Shown: positions 45,494-56,216, counted from the stretch's first letter. The stretch is DNA of 64,000 nucleotides from Erythrobacter sp. (GCA_025698865.1 JAILWQ010000006.1:62001-126000); one strand, 5' to 3'. Numbers and translations are program-made. The notes: a model not told the origin generated them from the letters alone.

Positions 45494-46282
45494 CTAACCG
45501 TCCGTCGATCGCGCCGCCCGGATCGCTTTCGACGTACCGAACTCGTCGACGGCCACCAGCGTGAACAGCGCCGTCGCGGCGTGCGTGCGGGTTCCGCTGA
45601 GCAGTTCTTCCGACCACAGCTCGACCGCGACGCGGACCGAGCTGCGGCCCGTCATCTTCACGTCCGCCACCAGCTCGACCATGTCCCCCTCCCTGATCGG
45701 AGCGACGAAATCGATCCGGTCGGACGAGGCCATCACCAGCACTTCGCGCGCATGGCGGGTGGCGGCGATGAAGGCCGCCTTGCCCATCATGCGCAGCGCG
45801 TCGCCCCCGTAGAGCGTGCCGTAGTGATTGGCCTGGCCCGGGAAGACCATCTCCGCCAGCCGCAACGCATCACCCGCTTCCATCGAAACCTCCCCGGCAA
45901 TGGGAGGGAGCGGCAGCTGGGTGGCGCCTTCCTTCTTGGCGACCAGCGTGAAGCGACCGCGGGTGCACAGCCGCCGCTCGCCCGACACCGGCGCCTCGGC
46001 CACCAGTTCGACCTCGACATCGAGCGACGTGGTGCCGACCCGCACGACCCGGCCGGTCACCTCGACCATGTCGCCTTCCTGCGCGGGAGCGGCGAAGTCG
46101 ATCTTCTCTGACGACGCGGTGACGAAGGATGCACGCCCGTGGCGCGAGGCCGCGAGAAAGGCGACCTTGTCCATATGCGCCAGAGCGACTCCGCCGAACA
46201 GCGTTCCGTGGTGATTGGTGTCGCCCGGAAACACCATGTCGATCAGTTGCACCATGCCGCGCGCTTTTCCGGTTTCGCTCAT
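45494..46282 (-). CDS. Tandem hotdog acyl-CoA thioesterase (YciA/BACH-like)
   Basis: 262 residues made of two similar hotdog domains (about 8-125 and 140-255). Each opens alike: MVFPGDTNHHGTLFGGVALA and MVFPGQANHYGTLYGGDALR, followed by ASSEKIDFAAPAQEGD and ASSDRIDFVAPIREGD. This is an internal duplication of the YciA-type acyl-CoA hydrolase, as in brain acyl-CoA hydrolase. Start ATG 46282 with AAGGAAAGG upstream. It is the first gene downstream of the cobalamin riboswitch on this strand, about 215 bp away. Confidence 0.88.
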   Translation of the reverse strand: MSETGKARGMVQLIDMVFPGDTNHHGTLFGGVALAHMDKVAFLAASRHGRASFVTASSEKIDFAAPAQEGDMVEVTGRVVRVGTTSLDVEVELVAEAPVSGERRLCTRGRFTLVAKKEGATQLPLPPIAGEVSMEAGDALRLAEMVFPGQANHYGTLYGGDALRMMGKAAFIAATRHAREVLVMASSDRIDFVAPIREGDMVELVADVKMTGRSSVRVAVELWSEELLSGTRTHAATALFTLVAVDEFGTSKAIRAARSTDG

Positions 46283-46494
46283 CGGATCATGCCTTTCCTT
46301 GCTCTGGAATGGAGCCTGCGGGCTGGAAATCGAGCCGGGGGAAGCCCGCGTTGGTCCCAGAGTTGGTCAGGGAAACGATCATCTGCACAGACCCCGTAAA
46401 GGACGGGGCGATCGATCGGGCGCGCGCGCCGGACACGCGGCGGAAGGTCCGGGCGCGCCATGCAAGCGACCAGACCGGGCACCCCGCCGGTGGA
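46283..46494 (-). other. Leader between cobalamin riboswitch and thioesterase gene
   Basis: No convincing gene. On the minus strand it can form GCGCGCCCGGAC/GTGTCCGGCGCGC and CCCCGT/ACGGGG hairpins, possible expression-platform elements, but there is no T-run for a classic terminator. A GTG-started 67-codon frame (46482 to 46279) ends in an ATGA overlap with the thioesterase start; its Arg/Pro-rich composition looks non-coding. Confidence 0.4.
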
Positions 46495-46672
46495 CGTTAT
46501 CGCGTCGAAGGCAGGTCTCCTGGCTCGCGGGTCGCAGCGAACGGTCCGTCTTCCCGAAAGGCGAGCCTCTCAGTGACATCAATGGACCGCCGCTCGCCGC
46601 TTACAGTTGCGGGGGCAGCGCCGGAATTGCCTCCCATGAAAGGGCGGCGCACCGGCTTCCCGTCTTAGCTCC
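46495..46672 (-). ncRNA. Cobalamin (AdoCbl-type) riboswitch
   Basis: On the minus strand the order is diagnostic: GGGAAGCCGGTG, then GGCGCTGCCCCCGCAACTGT, AAGCGGCG, the GTCACTG segment, TTCGGGAAGACGG, and the B12 box AGCCAGGAGACCTGCC (plus-strand complement 46510-46525). All core helices can form. Downstream on the minus strand is a 215-bp leader with a strong CCCCGT-CCTTT-ACGGGG hairpin, then the thioesterase gene. No TonB B12 receptor (btuB), cbtAB or B12-biosynthesis gene is adjacent. Confidence 0.93.
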
Positions 46673-46717
46673 GGCGCGGCGAAACCGGCCGGAGAACCTC
46701 GACGCCCAGGCCATCGG

Positions 46718-46773
46718 CGCTTTCGCCGATCAGGTCAACAATGCGCCGCTTTCGTCGATCACGTCAACAATAC
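46718..46773. repeat. 27-bp tandem direct repeat (period 29)
   Basis: Copies at 46718-46744 and 46747-46773 match at 24 of 27 positions, both containing CGCTTTCG, CGATCA and GTCAACAAT. They lie in the non-coding interval between the SDR stop (46792) and the riboswitch (46672). On the minus strand each copy carries TTGTTGAC. It may be a regulator site or a small duplication. Confidence 0.7.
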
Positions 46774-46791
46774 GGCGCGTGGCAGACGGCT

Positions 46792-47544
46792 CTAGCCCTC
46801 GCGCTGGGATACCATCCGCGCGAGCATGTCCTGGCGTTCCTCGACCTTCCCCTCGCGCTCCGCATTGCGGAACGGGAGGACGTTCTTGACCAGATTCTCC
46901 GAGGGGGTCGGGTCTTTCTCGAAATTGGCCATCGTCTCTTCGATGTAGTCGTCGAGCGGCATGTAGCCCTCGCGCGTTTCCTGTCCGTCGGTCAGCCCGG
47001 TCTGGACCGCCGGAGGGGCGATCTCGATCACCTCGATATCGCCTTTCAGGCGCTGGCGCAGTTGCAGCGAGAAGGAGTGGACGCCCGCCTTGCTGGCCGA
47101 ATAGGCCGGCGCAACCGGCATTGGCACGAAAGCGAGGCCGCTGCTGGTGGTGCAGATCGTCGCGCCCGGCTTGCCGGACAGCTGCAGTATAAGCGCCTCG
47201 CAGATCCGCATCGTGCCGAGCAGATTGATGTCGATGATCTTGCGCGCAAGGTCCATGTCGCCGGTGTCCCTGAGCTTCATGATCCCCGCCGCGTGGATCA
47301 GCATGTTGAGCCCGGGGAAATCCTTCTTCATCCGCTCGGCGCACTGCGCCACCGATGCCTCGTCCGCGACGTCGAGCTGCTGGGTGTGGATGTTCTCGTG
47401 CTCCGCCGCGGTCTCGGCGAGGCTTTCCTCGGTCCGGCCCGCGACGATCACGACATTGCCGCGCTTGGCGAACTGCCAGGCCAGCGCCTGGCCTATGCCC
47501 GACCCGCCGCCGGTGATGAGGATGGTGTTGTCGGTCATTCGCAT
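46792..47544 (-). CDS. SDR family oxidoreductase (DltE-like)
   Basis: 250 residues. ILITGGGSGIGQALAWQFAK gives TGGGSGIG, and MLIHAAGIMKL, TTSSGLAFVPM and YSASKAGVHSF supply NAG-like, Ser and YxxxK residues. It resembles DltE-type classical SDRs; substrate unknown. It may start at ATG 47544 or 47538. Divergent from the CPA1 antiporter. The riboswitch lies downstream of its 3' end and so does not control it. Confidence 0.88.
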   Translation of the reverse strand: MRMTDNTILITGGGSGIGQALAWQFAKRGNVVIVAGRTEESLAETAAEHENIHTQQLDVADEASVAQCAERMKKDFPGLNMLIHAAGIMKLRDTGDMDLARKIIDINLLGTMRICEALILQLSGKPGATICTTSSGLAFVPMPVAPAYSASKAGVHSFSLQLRQRLKGDIEVIEIAPPAVQTGLTDGQETREGYMPLDDYIEETMANFEKDPTPSENLVKNVLPFRNAEREGKVEERQDMLARMVSQREG

Positions 47545-47618
47545 GGGGTTTCTCCTTTGCAGGGCTATCTAGGAAGCGCCCGCTTGCCTTGCCAGCCTTC
47601 GGCGTTAGGCAGGGCGGG

Positions 47619-48920
47619 ATGCATGAGACCTCCGCCGCGCTTTCGCCCTTCGACATGGCCGCAATGCTGGTGGTCGCCTCCGCATTGCTGGGCTGGTTCA
47701 ACCACCATTTCGTCAGGCTGCCGCACGTCATCGGGCTGACCGTGATGGGCGCGCTCGCCGCGCTGGGCCTGATGATCGCCGATGCCTTCGTACCGGCGAT
47801 CACGCTCGACGACACGGTGGCGCGGCTGCTCGAACAGCTCAATTTCACCGAGACGCTGCTTCAGGGGATGCTGAGCTTCCTGCTGTTCGCAGGCGCGCTC
47901 CATGTCGATCTGGAGCGACTGAAGGCGAGCTGGCTGCCGGTGCTGCTGCTGTCGACCGTCGGCGTGGTCATCTCGACCGTGCTGGTAGGCCTGGCGGTCT
48001 GGGGGATCGGCCTGCTGCTCGGCGTCGCGATCGCGCCGATTTGGTATTTCGTGTTCGGCGCGCTGATCGCGCCGACCGACCCGGTCTCGGTGCTGGGCGT
48101 CCTGCGCGAAGAGAACGTGCCGCTCTCGCTCCAGAGCGCGGTGGCCGGGGAAAGCCTGTTCAACGACGGCGTCGGCATCGTCGTCTTCACCATCCTGCTC
48201 AGCGCGGCGCTGACCGGGACGGACTTCTCGCTTGCCGAAGGCGCGCGGCTGTTCGCGATCGAGGCGGGCGGCGGCGTGCTCGTGGGTCTGGTCGCGGGCT
48301 ATATTGGCTTTCGCGCGCTCGCCGGAATGGACGAATACGCGCTCGAAGTGCTGATCACTCTTGCCATCGTCATGGGCGGCTACGCGCTGTGCAGCGCGCT
48401 CCATATTTCCGGGCCGCTGGCGATGGCGGTCGCGGGCCTCCTGATCGGAAATCACGGCGTCACCTACGCGATGAGCGACGTGACGCGCGACTACGTGGTC
48501 AAGTTCTGGGAGATCGTCGACGAATTGCTGAACTCAGTCCTGTTCCTGCTGATCGGGCTGGAGATCATCGCCCTTGCCCCCGGCATCGCCGAAACCGCGA
48601 TCGCGCTGCTGGCGATCCCGGTCACGCTGGCGGCGCGGGCCATCGCCGTGATCGGCTCGACCAAGGGAATCCCCGCCGCCCGCCTCGACGAGGAAGGCGC
48701 GAGCCGGGTGCTGTGGTGGGGCGGCCTGCGCGGCGGCATTTCCATCGCGCTCGCCCTCTCCCTGCCCGCCGGGGACACGCGCGACCTGATCCTCGCCGCG
48801 ACCTTCGGGGCGGTGCTGTTCAGCGTCCTCGTCCAGCGCGCCACGCTCGGCCGCCTGATCGAGAAACTGAAGCAGTCCCGTGCGCCCGCGGTCGGATCGG
48901 CGGCACCGGACGGCCATTGA
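47619..48920 (+). CDS. CPA1-family Na+/H+ antiporter (NhaP/YjcE-like)
   Basis: 433 residues from ATG 47619 with GGGCGGG just upstream. About 12 membrane spans. [18 protein letters not shown] and [19 protein letters not shown] hold the ion-site acidic pair (ND motif), and [16 protein letters not shown] is the TM10-11 Arg region. It exchanges Na+ (or K+) for H+ at the inner membrane. The NhaP type lacks a large cytoplasmic tail. Precedes purC by 115 bp. Confidence 0.91.
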   Translation: MHETSAALSPFDMAAMLVVASALLGWFNHHFVRLPHVIGLTVMGALAALGLMIADAFVPAITLDDTVARLLEQLNFTETLLQGMLSFLLFAGALHVDLERLKASWLPVLLLSTVGVVISTVLVGLAVWGIGLLLGVAIAPIWYFVFGALIAPTDPVSVLGVLREENVPLSLQSAVAGESLFNDGVGIVVFTILLSAALTGTDFSLAEGARLFAIEAGGGVLVGLVAGYIGFRALAGMDEYALEVLITLAIVMGGYALCSALHISGPLAMAVAGLLIGNHGVTYAMSDVTRDYVVKFWEIVDELLNSVLFLLIGLEIIALAPGIAETAIALLAIPVTLAARAIAVIGSTKGIPAARLDEEGASRVLWWGGLRGGISIALALSLPAGDTRDLILAATFGAVLFSVLVQRATLGRLIEKLKQSRAPAVGSAAPDGH

Positions 48921-49035
48921 TTGCGCCCGGACAAAGCCTGCTGTAAGGCGGGCCCATCGCCCTGGGCGCGCGGCCTCAAACCGCAAAAGCTCCCGGGGCA
49001 TCGCTTTTTTCCGAAGGCCGAAGGACAACCCGCCC

Positions 49036-49842
49036 ATGGCACGTCGCCGCCAGATCTACGAAGGCAAGGCCAAGATCCTGTATGAGGGGCCGGAGCCCGG
49101 CACGATCATCCAGTATTTCAAGGACGACGCCACCGCCTTCAACGCCCAGAAGAAGGGCACGATCAACGGCAAGGGCGTGATCAACAATCGCATCAGCGAA
49201 TATGTCTTCACGCGCCTCAGCCATATCGGCGTGCCGACGCATTTCATCCGCCGCCTCAACATGCGCGAACAGCTCGTCCGCCAGGTCGAGATCGTGCCGA
49301 TCGAGGTCGTGCTGAGGAATGTCGCCGCCGGTTCGATCTGCAAGCGGCTGGGGCTGGAAGAAGGCGAGCCGCTGCCCCACACGCTGATCGAATACTACTA
49401 CAAGGACGATGCGCTGGGCGATCCGCTGATCGCGGAAGAGCACATCGCCTGCTTCAACTGGGCCTCGAACGAGGAGATGCAGGACATCTCCAGCATGGCG
49501 ATCCGGATCAACGACTTCCTGTGCGGGATGTTCTCCGCGATCGACATCCGCCTGGTCGACTTCAAGCTGGAGTTCGGCCGGCTGTGGGACGGCGATTACA
49601 GCCGCATCATCCTGGCCGACGAGATCAGCCCCGACGGGTGCCGGCTGTGGGACATGAATTCGGGCGAGAAGCTCGACAAGGACCGCTTCCGCCGCGATCT
49701 CGGCGGCGAGGAAGAGGCCTATCGCGAGGTCGCCCGGCGGCTCGGCATCCTCGACAGCAACGAGAATGGCGGCGCGGGCGAGGTGCTGGACCTCACCGCC
49801 CATCGCGGGCGGCTGCGCGGCGGACCGAAACCCAAGAAATAG
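49036..49842 (+). CDS. purC: Phosphoribosylaminoimidazole-succinocarboxamide synthase
   Basis: 268 residues. [19 protein letters not shown], then [18 protein letters not shown] and the [20 protein letters not shown] block are standard. Joins CAIR and aspartate in purine synthesis. A roughly 20-residue tail beyond the usual end is basic. The gene is separated from purS-purQ by an M16 peptidase gene. Confidence 0.96.
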   Translation: MARRRQIYEGKAKILYEGPEPGTIIQYFKDDATAFNAQKKGTINGKGVINNRISEYVFTRLSHIGVPTHFIRRLNMREQLVRQVEIVPIEVVLRNVAAGSICKRLGLEEGEPLPHTLIEYYYKDDALGDPLIAEEHIACFNWASNEEMQDISSMAIRINDFLCGMFSAIDIRLVDFKLEFGRLWDGDYSRIILADEISPDGCRLWDMNSGEKLDKDRFRRDLGGEEEAYREVARRLGILDSNENGGAGEVLDLTAHRGRLRGGPKPKK

Positions 49843-49882
49843 CGGGCCGAAGAAATAGCGCGCGGTAGTTGAGCGTTCAGCC

Positions 49883-52750
49883 ATGGCCGGGCATAGTCCC
49901 GCCATGCCGAAAACGCGTTCCGGGCGGCCCTTCGCTCTCGCCCTCCTGCTGACGAGCCTGCTCGCCGCGCCTCTCGCCGCCCAGCCGGTTGGGTGGGACC
50001 CGGCGCAGTGGGATCTGGAGGACAGCGATTTCCGACCCGAGGACGGGTGGCATTTCGGCGTGCTCGACAACGGGCTGCGCTACATTGTCCGGCGAAATTC
50101 CCGGCCCGAGGGCACGGCACTGGTGCGCATGGAGATCGACGCCGGCTCCCTCGACGAACGCGAGGACGAGCGCGGTTTTGCCCATTTTGTCGAGCACATG
50201 GCCTTCAACGGCAGCACCAACGTGCCCGAGGGCGAGATGATCAAGCTGCTCGAGCGCGAGGGGCTTGCCTTCGGGGCGGACACCAACGCCTCGACCGGGT
50301 TCGACCGCACGCAGTACAAGCTCGACCTGCCCCGCGCCGATGCCGACCTGCTAGACACCGCGCTGATGCTGATGCGCGAGACCGCGAGCGAGCTGACCTT
50401 CGCACGCGAAGCGGTGGAGCGCGAGAAAGGCGTCATCCTGTCCGAGCGCCGGGTGCGCAACAATTACAGCCTCAAGAACACGCTCGACGGGTTCGAATTC
50501 GCCTATCCGCAAGCACGTCTGACCCAGCGCCTGCCGATCGGCCTGCCCGAGACCATTGCGGCGGCCGACGCAGCGGGAGTGCGGGCCTTCTGGGAGCGGG
50601 AATATGTCCCGGCGGACACCGTGGTGGTGGTGGTCGGCGATTTCGATCCGGCGGAGGTCGAGGCGATGATCCGCGCGCGCTTCGCCGACTGGCGCCCCGC
50701 CCCGGTCACCGAGCCCGCCGCGGCCGGTCCGATCGATCCGGGCCTTGCCGGACAAACCGACATCTATCTCGACCCGGCCCTGCCCGAGACGATCACGCTG
50801 ATGCGGCACGCCGAATGGCGCGACCGGCCCGACACGCTGGCCGTGCGGTCGGACAGTCTCCTGAGGACGGTCGGCAGCCGCATTCTCGCCCGGCGCATCC
50901 AGCGGCTCACGCGGCAGGAGAACCCGCCCTTCCGCGGCGCGCAATACGGAACGGGCGACGTGTTCGAAGCCGCGCGGACCGGCCAGCTGGCCGTCGTCAC
51001 CGAGACCGGCCGGTGGCGCGAGGGTCTCGCCGCCGCGGTCGCCGAATGGCGCCGGGCGTTGGAATATGGCTTCGGCGAGGCGGAAGTCGCCGAACAGGTC
51101 GCCAATATCCGCACGAGCTTCGAAAACGCCGCCGCCAACGCCGCAACGCGATCGAACGCCGATTTCGTTACCCAGGCGTTCCGCATCGCGCACGGCGACA
51201 ACGTGCCCGACAGCCCCGCCGACACACTCGCCCGCTTCGAAGCGCAGGCAGACGCGATCACGCCCCAGGCGGTGCTCGCGGCGATGCGCGAGGAGGCGAT
51301 CGCGCTCGACAACCCGCTGATCCGCTTCACCGGCAGTGTGGCCCCCGAAGGCGGGGAAGCGGCGCTGCGCGCTGCGGTGGCGGCGGATTTCGCCGCACCG
51401 GTCGCCGCGCCCGAAACCGGCGATGCGACCGCTTTCGCCTACACCGATTTCGGCACGCCGGGCCGCGTCGTCGCCGACCAGCGCAGCGCCGAGCTCGGCA
51501 TTCGCACGCTGCGCTTCGCCAATGGCGTGATGCTCAATCTCAAGCGGACCGACCTCGAAGACGACCGCGTCTGGGTGCGGATGAACCTCGACGGCGGAAA
51601 GATGCTCGAAAGCCGGAACGATCCGCTGGCGGTGGAGCTGGCGCCGCTCCTGCCCTCGGGCGGCCTCGGCAAGCACAGCCGCGACGAATTGCAGACCATC
51701 CTTGCCGGGCGTTCGGTGGGCGGCAGCTTCGTCGCGGGCAACGAGACGTTCGTCGCCGGCGCCATCACCACCCCGCGCGATCTCGAGCTGCAATTGCAGT
51801 TCCTGACCGCGAGCCTGACCGATCCCGGCTATCGCAGCGAAGGGCTTGGCCCGTGGCGGGCCGGGCTCGACAGTTTCTTCGCAAGGCTCGGCAAAACGCC
51901 CGCCTCGGCGCTGGCGGAAGGGCTCGGGCCGATCCTGTCGGACGATGATCCGCGCTTCACCCGCCAGCCGATCGAGGCCTATCGCGCGCTCGATTACGCG
52001 CAGCTGCGCTCGGAAATCGCGGACCGGCTGGCGAACGGCGCGCTCGAGATCGCCATTGTCGGCGATATCGAAGAAGATGCGGCGATCGCCATGGTCGCCA
52101 AAACCTTCGGCGCGTTGCCGGAGCGGGAAGCGGAGTTTCGCGACTATCCCGGCGCGCCGCGGACGCGCGGCTTTACCGCGGACCGCTCGCTGCGGGTGCT
52201 GACCCACGAGGGCGAAGCGGATCAGGCGCTGGTTCGGCTCGTCTGGCCGACCACCGACAATGACGACTGGGACCTCACCAGCCGCCTGACGCTGCTCGAA
52301 CGCGTGGCTCGCCTGGCGCTCACCGAGAAGCTCCGGGAGGAGCTGGGGCAGACCTATTCTCCCTCGGCCGACAGCAGCCAGTCCGGCACTTACGAGGACT
52401 ACGGCACCTTCTCGATGCAGGCGGAGGTCGATGCGAGCCAGTTGGAGGAGGCGCGCCAGGCGATGGTCGAAACGGCCGAGGCACTGCGTGGCGGCACGAT
52501 CGACGCGGACCTGGTGGAACGCGCCCGGCGGCCGCTGATCGAGTCGCTCGACAACCGGCTGAAGCGCAATGCGGGCTGGCTGGCAGTGGTCGACCGGGCG
52601 CAGAGCCGGCCCGAGGATACGGCCCGGTTCCTCGGCGCAAGGGAACGCCAGCTGTCCATAACGCCCGCCGAACTGACCGAACTGGCGCGAACCTATCTCG
52701 CGCCCGAGGACGCGGTGACGATTACGGTGGTGCCCGAAGCCGGAAGCTGA
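49883..52750 (+). CDS. Secreted M16-family zinc metalloprotease
   Basis: 955 residues; a later in-frame ATG at 49904 (MPKTRSGRP) leaves a clean signal peptide ending in PLAAQ. The inverted zinc motif HxxEH is His101-Glu104-His105 in [10 protein letters not shown], with a distal Glu in [12 protein letters not shown]. It has the usual four-domain (two homologous halves) pitrilysin/PqqL-like layout of about 900-950 residues, periplasmic. It sits between purC and purS, where it has no evident link to purines. Confidence 0.9.
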   Translation: MAGHSPAMPKTRSGRPFALALLLTSLLAAPLAAQPVGWDPAQWDLEDSDFRPEDGWHFGVLDNGLRYIVRRNSRPEGTALVRMEIDAGSLDEREDERGFAHFVEHMAFNGSTNVPEGEMIKLLEREGLAFGADTNASTGFDRTQYKLDLPRADADLLDTALMLMRETASELTFAREAVEREKGVILSERRVRNNYSLKNTLDGFEFAYPQARLTQRLPIGLPETIAAADAAGVRAFWEREYVPADTVVVVVGDFDPAEVEAMIRARFADWRPAPVTEPAAAGPIDPGLAGQTDIYLDPALPETITLMRHAEWRDRPDTLAVRSDSLLRTVGSRILARRIQRLTRQENPPFRGAQYGTGDVFEAARTGQLAVVTETGRWREGLAAAVAEWRRALEYGFGEAEVAEQVANIRTSFENAAANAATRSNADFVTQAFRIAHGDNVPDSPADTLARFEAQADAITPQAVLAAMREEAIALDNPLIRFTGSVAPEGGEAALRAAVAADFAAPVAAPETGDATAFAYTDFGTPGRVVADQRSAELGIRTLRFANGVMLNLKRTDLEDDRVWVRMNLDGGKMLESRNDPLAVELAPLLPSGGLGKHSRDELQTILAGRSVGGSFVAGNETFVAGAITTPRDLELQLQFLTASLTDPGYRSEGLGPWRAGLDSFFARLGKTPASALAEGLGPILSDDDPRFTRQPIEAYRALDYAQLRSEIADRLANGALEIAIVGDIEEDAAIAMVAKTFGALPEREAEFRDYPGAPRTRGFTADRSLRVLTHEGEADQALVRLVWPTTDNDDWDLTSRLTLLERVARLALTEKLREELGQTYSPSADSSQSGTYEDYGTFSMQAEVDASQLEEARQAMVETAEALRGGTIDADLVERARRPLIESLDNRLKRNAGWLAVVDRAQSRPEDTARFLGARERQLSITPAELTELARTYLAPEDAVTITVVPEAGS

Positions 52751-52861
52751 GCCCCCGCCCCGTCACGGCTCGCCCGTCCGGAGCCGGTCCGCGCTTGAAC
52801 CTGCGGCCGCCTGTCGGCATAGGCGGGCGCGAACAGCTTTCCCTTGCCACGAGGCTCACCC

Positions 52862-53098
52862 ATGAAAATCCGCGTCTATGTCAGCCTCAAGCCCGGCGTT
52901 CTCGATCCGCAGGGGCGCGCGGTCCATCACGCGCTCGACGGGCTCGGCTTCGAAGGTGTCGAGGATGTCCGCATCGGCCGTTTCATCGAACTCGATGTGG
53001 CCGATGGCACCACCGACGAGGCGCTCGATTCGATGTGCGAGAAGCTCCTCGCCAACACGGTGATCGAGGATTATCGCATCGAGAAGGTCGAACGATGA
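52862..53098 (+). CDS. purS: Phosphoribosylformylglycinamidine synthase subunit PurS
   Basis: 78 residues from ATG 52862. [19 protein letters not shown] and [11 protein letters not shown] are typical. PurS bridges PurQ and PurL in the small-subunit FGAM synthase complex. Its stop overlaps the purQ start by 4 bp (ATGA). Confidence 0.95.
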   Translation: MKIRVYVSLKPGVLDPQGRAVHHALDGLGFEGVEDVRIGRFIELDVADGTTDEALDSMCEKLLANTVIEDYRIEKVER

Positions 53099-53772
53099 GC
53101 TTCCGCGCCGCGGTCGTCACCTTTCCGGGGTCCAATTGCGACCGCGACATGGCGGTCGCGCTGGAACGCGCATCGGGCGCGCCTGCCCTGCGCGTGTGGC
53201 ACGGCGATGCCGACCTGCCCGAACGGCTCGATTTCATCGCGCTGCCCGGCGGATTTTCCTACGGCGACTATCTGCGCTCGGGCGCAATGGCCGCGAACAG
53301 CCCGATCATGCGCGCGATCGTGCGCGAGGTGGAACGCGGCGTTCCCGTGCTGGGCGTCTGCAACGGCTTCCAGATCCTGACCGAGGCGGGCCTGCTGCCG
53401 GGCGCGCTGATGCGCAATGCCAGCCAGAACTTCATCTGCCGCCCGGTCGAATTGCGGGTCGAGAATGCAAGCTCGCTGTTCACCTCCGGCTACGAGCAAG
53501 GCCAGCTGATCGAGATCCCGGTCGCCCATCACGACGGCAATTACTTCGCCGACCAGGATACGCTCGACCGGATCGAGGGCGAAGGCCGCGTGGCCTTCCG
53601 CTACACTGCGAATTGCAACGGTTCGCAGCGCGACATTGCGGGCATCGTCAGCGAAGGCGGAAACGTGCTCGGCATGATGCCCCATCCCGAGCGCGCGGTC
53701 GATCCGGCGCATGGCGGAACCGACGGGCTGGCACTGTTCAAAAACGCGGTCCGATCTCTCGTGACCGCCTGA
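53095..53772 (+). CDS. purQ: Phosphoribosylformylglycinamidine synthase subunit PurQ (glutaminase)
   Basis: 225 residues, a class I glutamine amidotransferase. The nucleophile is Cys89 in [11 protein letters not shown] and the His/Glu pair is in MMPHPERA. It supplies ammonia to PurL, which is not in the window. It ends 4 bp before the convergent GGDEF-EAL gene. Confidence 0.96.
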   Translation: MSFRAAVVTFPGSNCDRDMAVALERASGAPALRVWHGDADLPERLDFIALPGGFSYGDYLRSGAMAANSPIMRAIVREVERGVPVLGVCNGFQILTEAGLLPGALMRNASQNFICRPVELRVENASSLFTSGYEQGQLIEIPVAHHDGNYFADQDTLDRIEGEGRVAFRYTANCNGSQRDIAGIVSEGGNVLGMMPHPERAVDPAHGGTDGLALFKNAVRSLVTA

Positions 53773-53776
53773 ACCG

Positions 53777-56128
53777 TCAGGCGATCCGGCGGCGCTCGTG
53801 CGCCGGGAACAGCGCGATCGCGTCGGCCGCGTTCATCGGGCGTCCGAAATGGAAGCCCTGTATCTTGGTGCAGCCCATATTGCGGATCATCGCCGCTTCC
53901 TCGGGGGTTTCCACCCCTTCCGCCGTGGTGCTCATGCCCAGGCTGTCGGCCATCGCGACCACGGCGCGGATGATGGCGATGCTCTCCGCCGAATGCTGCG
54001 ATGCGCCCTGAACGAAGGTCCGGTCGACCTTGATCGTCGAGAAACGCAGCTTGCGCAGGTAACCCAGCGAGGAATAGCCGGTCCCGAAATCGTCGAGCGC
54101 GACGGAACAGCCGAGCGCGATGCACTGTTCGAGCGCGCGGCCCGCGACATCGGCATCGCGCAGGAAGATGCTCTCGGTCACCTCGATCTCGAGACGTTGG
54201 GGAGCAAGGCCGCTGCTGGAGAGCGCCTGCACGACGGTGGTCACGAAATCGGGCTCGACCAGCTGCTCGGGCGACACGTTGACATTGACCTTGATGTGTT
54301 CGGGCCAGTTGCGCGCGGCCTCGGTGCAGGCCTGCTGCATGACCCACTTGCCGATGGGGACGATCAGGCGCGTGTCCTCGGCGAGCGGGATGAACTTGCC
54401 GGGGCTGACGAAGCCGTGTTCCTCGCTCGTCCAGCGGACCAGCGCCTCGAAGCTGACGATGGCTTCCGAATTGGCGTCCACCACGGGCTGGTAGTTGAGG
54501 ACCAGTTCTTCCTTCGCCAGCGCGCTGCGTAGCGCGAATTCGAGCTGCCGGCGTTCCTCGACATTGGCATGGAGCGACGGCTCGTAGCGGCAATGCTCGC
54601 CGCCGCCGATATCCTTGGCGCGGTAGAGCGAGAGGTCCGCATTGCGCATCAGCTCCTCGACCGTGCGACCGTCCCGCGGGCCGATCGCCGAGCCGACACT
54701 GGCGCCGACATAGAGGACATGATTCTCGATATGATAGGGCGCCGAGAGGGTCTCGATCACGGCACGCGCGACGCTTTCGATCCGCGTCTTGTCCGACGCA
54801 TCGCGGATGACGATGCCGAACTCGTCGCCGCCCAGCCTGCCGCAGATCTCGTTCTCGGTCATGATCGAGGTCAGCCGCTGGGCCACCTGGGCGAGCATCC
54901 GGTCGCCGATCATGTGCCCGAGCGAATCGTTGACCGCCTTGAACCGGTCGAGGTCGAGCATCAGCAGCGCGCAGCGCGAGCGCCATTTCTCCGCGTATTT
55001 CAGCGCATCGCCGAGCGTTTCGTGCAGCATGAGCCGGTTGGGAAGCGCGGTCAGCGTGTCGTAGCGCGCGAGATAGGCGATCTTCTCCGAGGATTCCCGC
55101 TGGGCCGTCACGTCCGATCCCACACCGCGGAAACCGGCGTAATTGCCGCTCTCGTCGATGATGGGCGTGCCCGACAATTCCCACCAGCGGCGCTCCCCGC
55201 CGATCGAGACCTCGACGGTCAGGTTGGAGAAATTCTCGCGCTCCTTGAACTTGTCGGCGAGGTCATGGAGGCTCTTGGGAAACTGCCCGGTCTCCCATGC
55301 CGGTCCCGAGATTAGCTCGAGGAAACTGCGCCCCTCGATCTCCGCCCGGTCGCGGCCGAGCGCGAAGGCGAGGCGCGGGGAGACCTTCTGGAGGCGGCGT
55401 CCGGAATCGAGCTGGAACAACCAGTCGGCCGCGCTGTCCTCGTATTCGCGGAGCAGCAGCGAGACGACCTCGCTCTTCTCCATCATCCCGAGCTGGGCGA
55501 GCCGCTCCGCATAGGCGGCCTTGGCGCTTTCGATCGCGCCGAGCGTGGTCAGGGCCGTCGACAGCACCGCGACAAGGGCAAGCGCCAGGCTGCCGTGCAC
55601 GGCCAGCCCCGCCGCCCAGCCAAGGCCCGCGATCCCGACAAAGGCGATCGAGGGCATCGGGGCCGAGTAACGCGTGGCCGAGGTCGCGAGCATCATGGCC
55701 GCGACGTAGGCCCAGGCGATGCCGTGCGATGCGGGTCCGGCCGAGCCCAGAAACAGCGCCGCGGGAACGGCCCACAACACCCCCTTGATGGCCGCAGCCG
55801 CGGTGTGGGTCAGCTGTTCCTCGCGCGAGAAACCCGTGGTGCCGGTATTGGCGAACGCATTTTCGAGGCGAAAAATGTAAAGGCTGATCGCGGCGATCCC
55901 GAGCCCCCAAGCGGAAAGCATATACCAGGGCAACACGCTGCCGAAAACGGCGGTGATGAACGCGATCCCGGCAATATTGAACGCGAGACGGGTCGATGCC
56001 CGTTGTCCGAGAAGCACATATTGCGGGCCGTGCAGCCGCAACCAGTCCGTGTTCCGCGGATTCCTCAATCCGAGCACGGTGCGCGTGCACATCTCGGTGG
56101 CCGGTTCGCTATGGGTCGATGCGCTCAC
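53777..56128 (-). CDS. Membrane GGDEF-EAL cyclic-di-GMP protein with PAS domain
   Basis: 783 residues. The N-terminus has about five or six membrane helices (50-205), then a PAS domain (about 235-355), GGDEF (LGGDEFGIV at 433-437, intact) and EAL (FEALVRW, EAL at 561-563, with the DDFGTGYSSL motif). Both catalytic signatures are present, so it may both make and degrade c-di-GMP, with one activity perhaps allosteric. Upstream on the minus strand, TAACC-N7-GGTTA at 56140-56156 is a small inverted repeat. Confidence 0.94.
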   Translation of the reverse strand: MSASTHSEPATEMCTRTVLGLRNPRNTDWLRLHGPQYVLLGQRASTRLAFNIAGIAFITAVFGSVLPWYMLSAWGLGIAAISLYIFRLENAFANTGTTGFSREEQLTHTAAAAIKGVLWAVPAALFLGSAGPASHGIAWAYVAAMMLATSATRYSAPMPSIAFVGIAGLGWAAGLAVHGSLALALVAVLSTALTTLGAIESAKAAYAERLAQLGMMEKSEVVSLLLREYEDSAADWLFQLDSGRRLQKVSPRLAFALGRDRAEIEGRSFLELISGPAWETGQFPKSLHDLADKFKERENFSNLTVEVSIGGERRWWELSGTPIIDESGNYAGFRGVGSDVTAQRESSEKIAYLARYDTLTALPNRLMLHETLGDALKYAEKWRSRCALLMLDLDRFKAVNDSLGHMIGDRMLAQVAQRLTSIMTENEICGRLGGDEFGIVIRDASDKTRIESVARAVIETLSAPYHIENHVLYVGASVGSAIGPRDGRTVEELMRNADLSLYRAKDIGGGEHCRYEPSLHANVEERRQLEFALRSALAKEELVLNYQPVVDANSEAIVSFEALVRWTSEEHGFVSPGKFIPLAEDTRLIVPIGKWVMQQACTEAARNWPEHIKVNVNVSPEQLVEPDFVTTVVQALSSSGLAPQRLEIEVTESIFLRDADVAGRALEQCIALGCSVALDDFGTGYSSLGYLRKLRFSTIKVDRTFVQGASQHSAESIAIIRAVVAMADSLGMSTTAEGVETPEEAAMIRNMGCTKIQGFHFGRPMNAADAIALFPAHERRRIA

Positions 56129-56216
56129 GGCGCACGCGTTAACCGCGAAAAGGTTATGGCACGGTAAAGAACCGGTTTTCCATGCCGAAAACCGCTGTTT
56201 CCAAGGGGCCGCGCCC

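Noticed and set aside
46279..46482. 67-codon minus-strand frame between riboswitch and thioesterase, ending in ATGA overlap
   Set aside because: Arg/Pro-rich composition typical of GC-rich non-coding frames, GTG start without a ribosome site, overlaps strong hairpins; kept only as a note.
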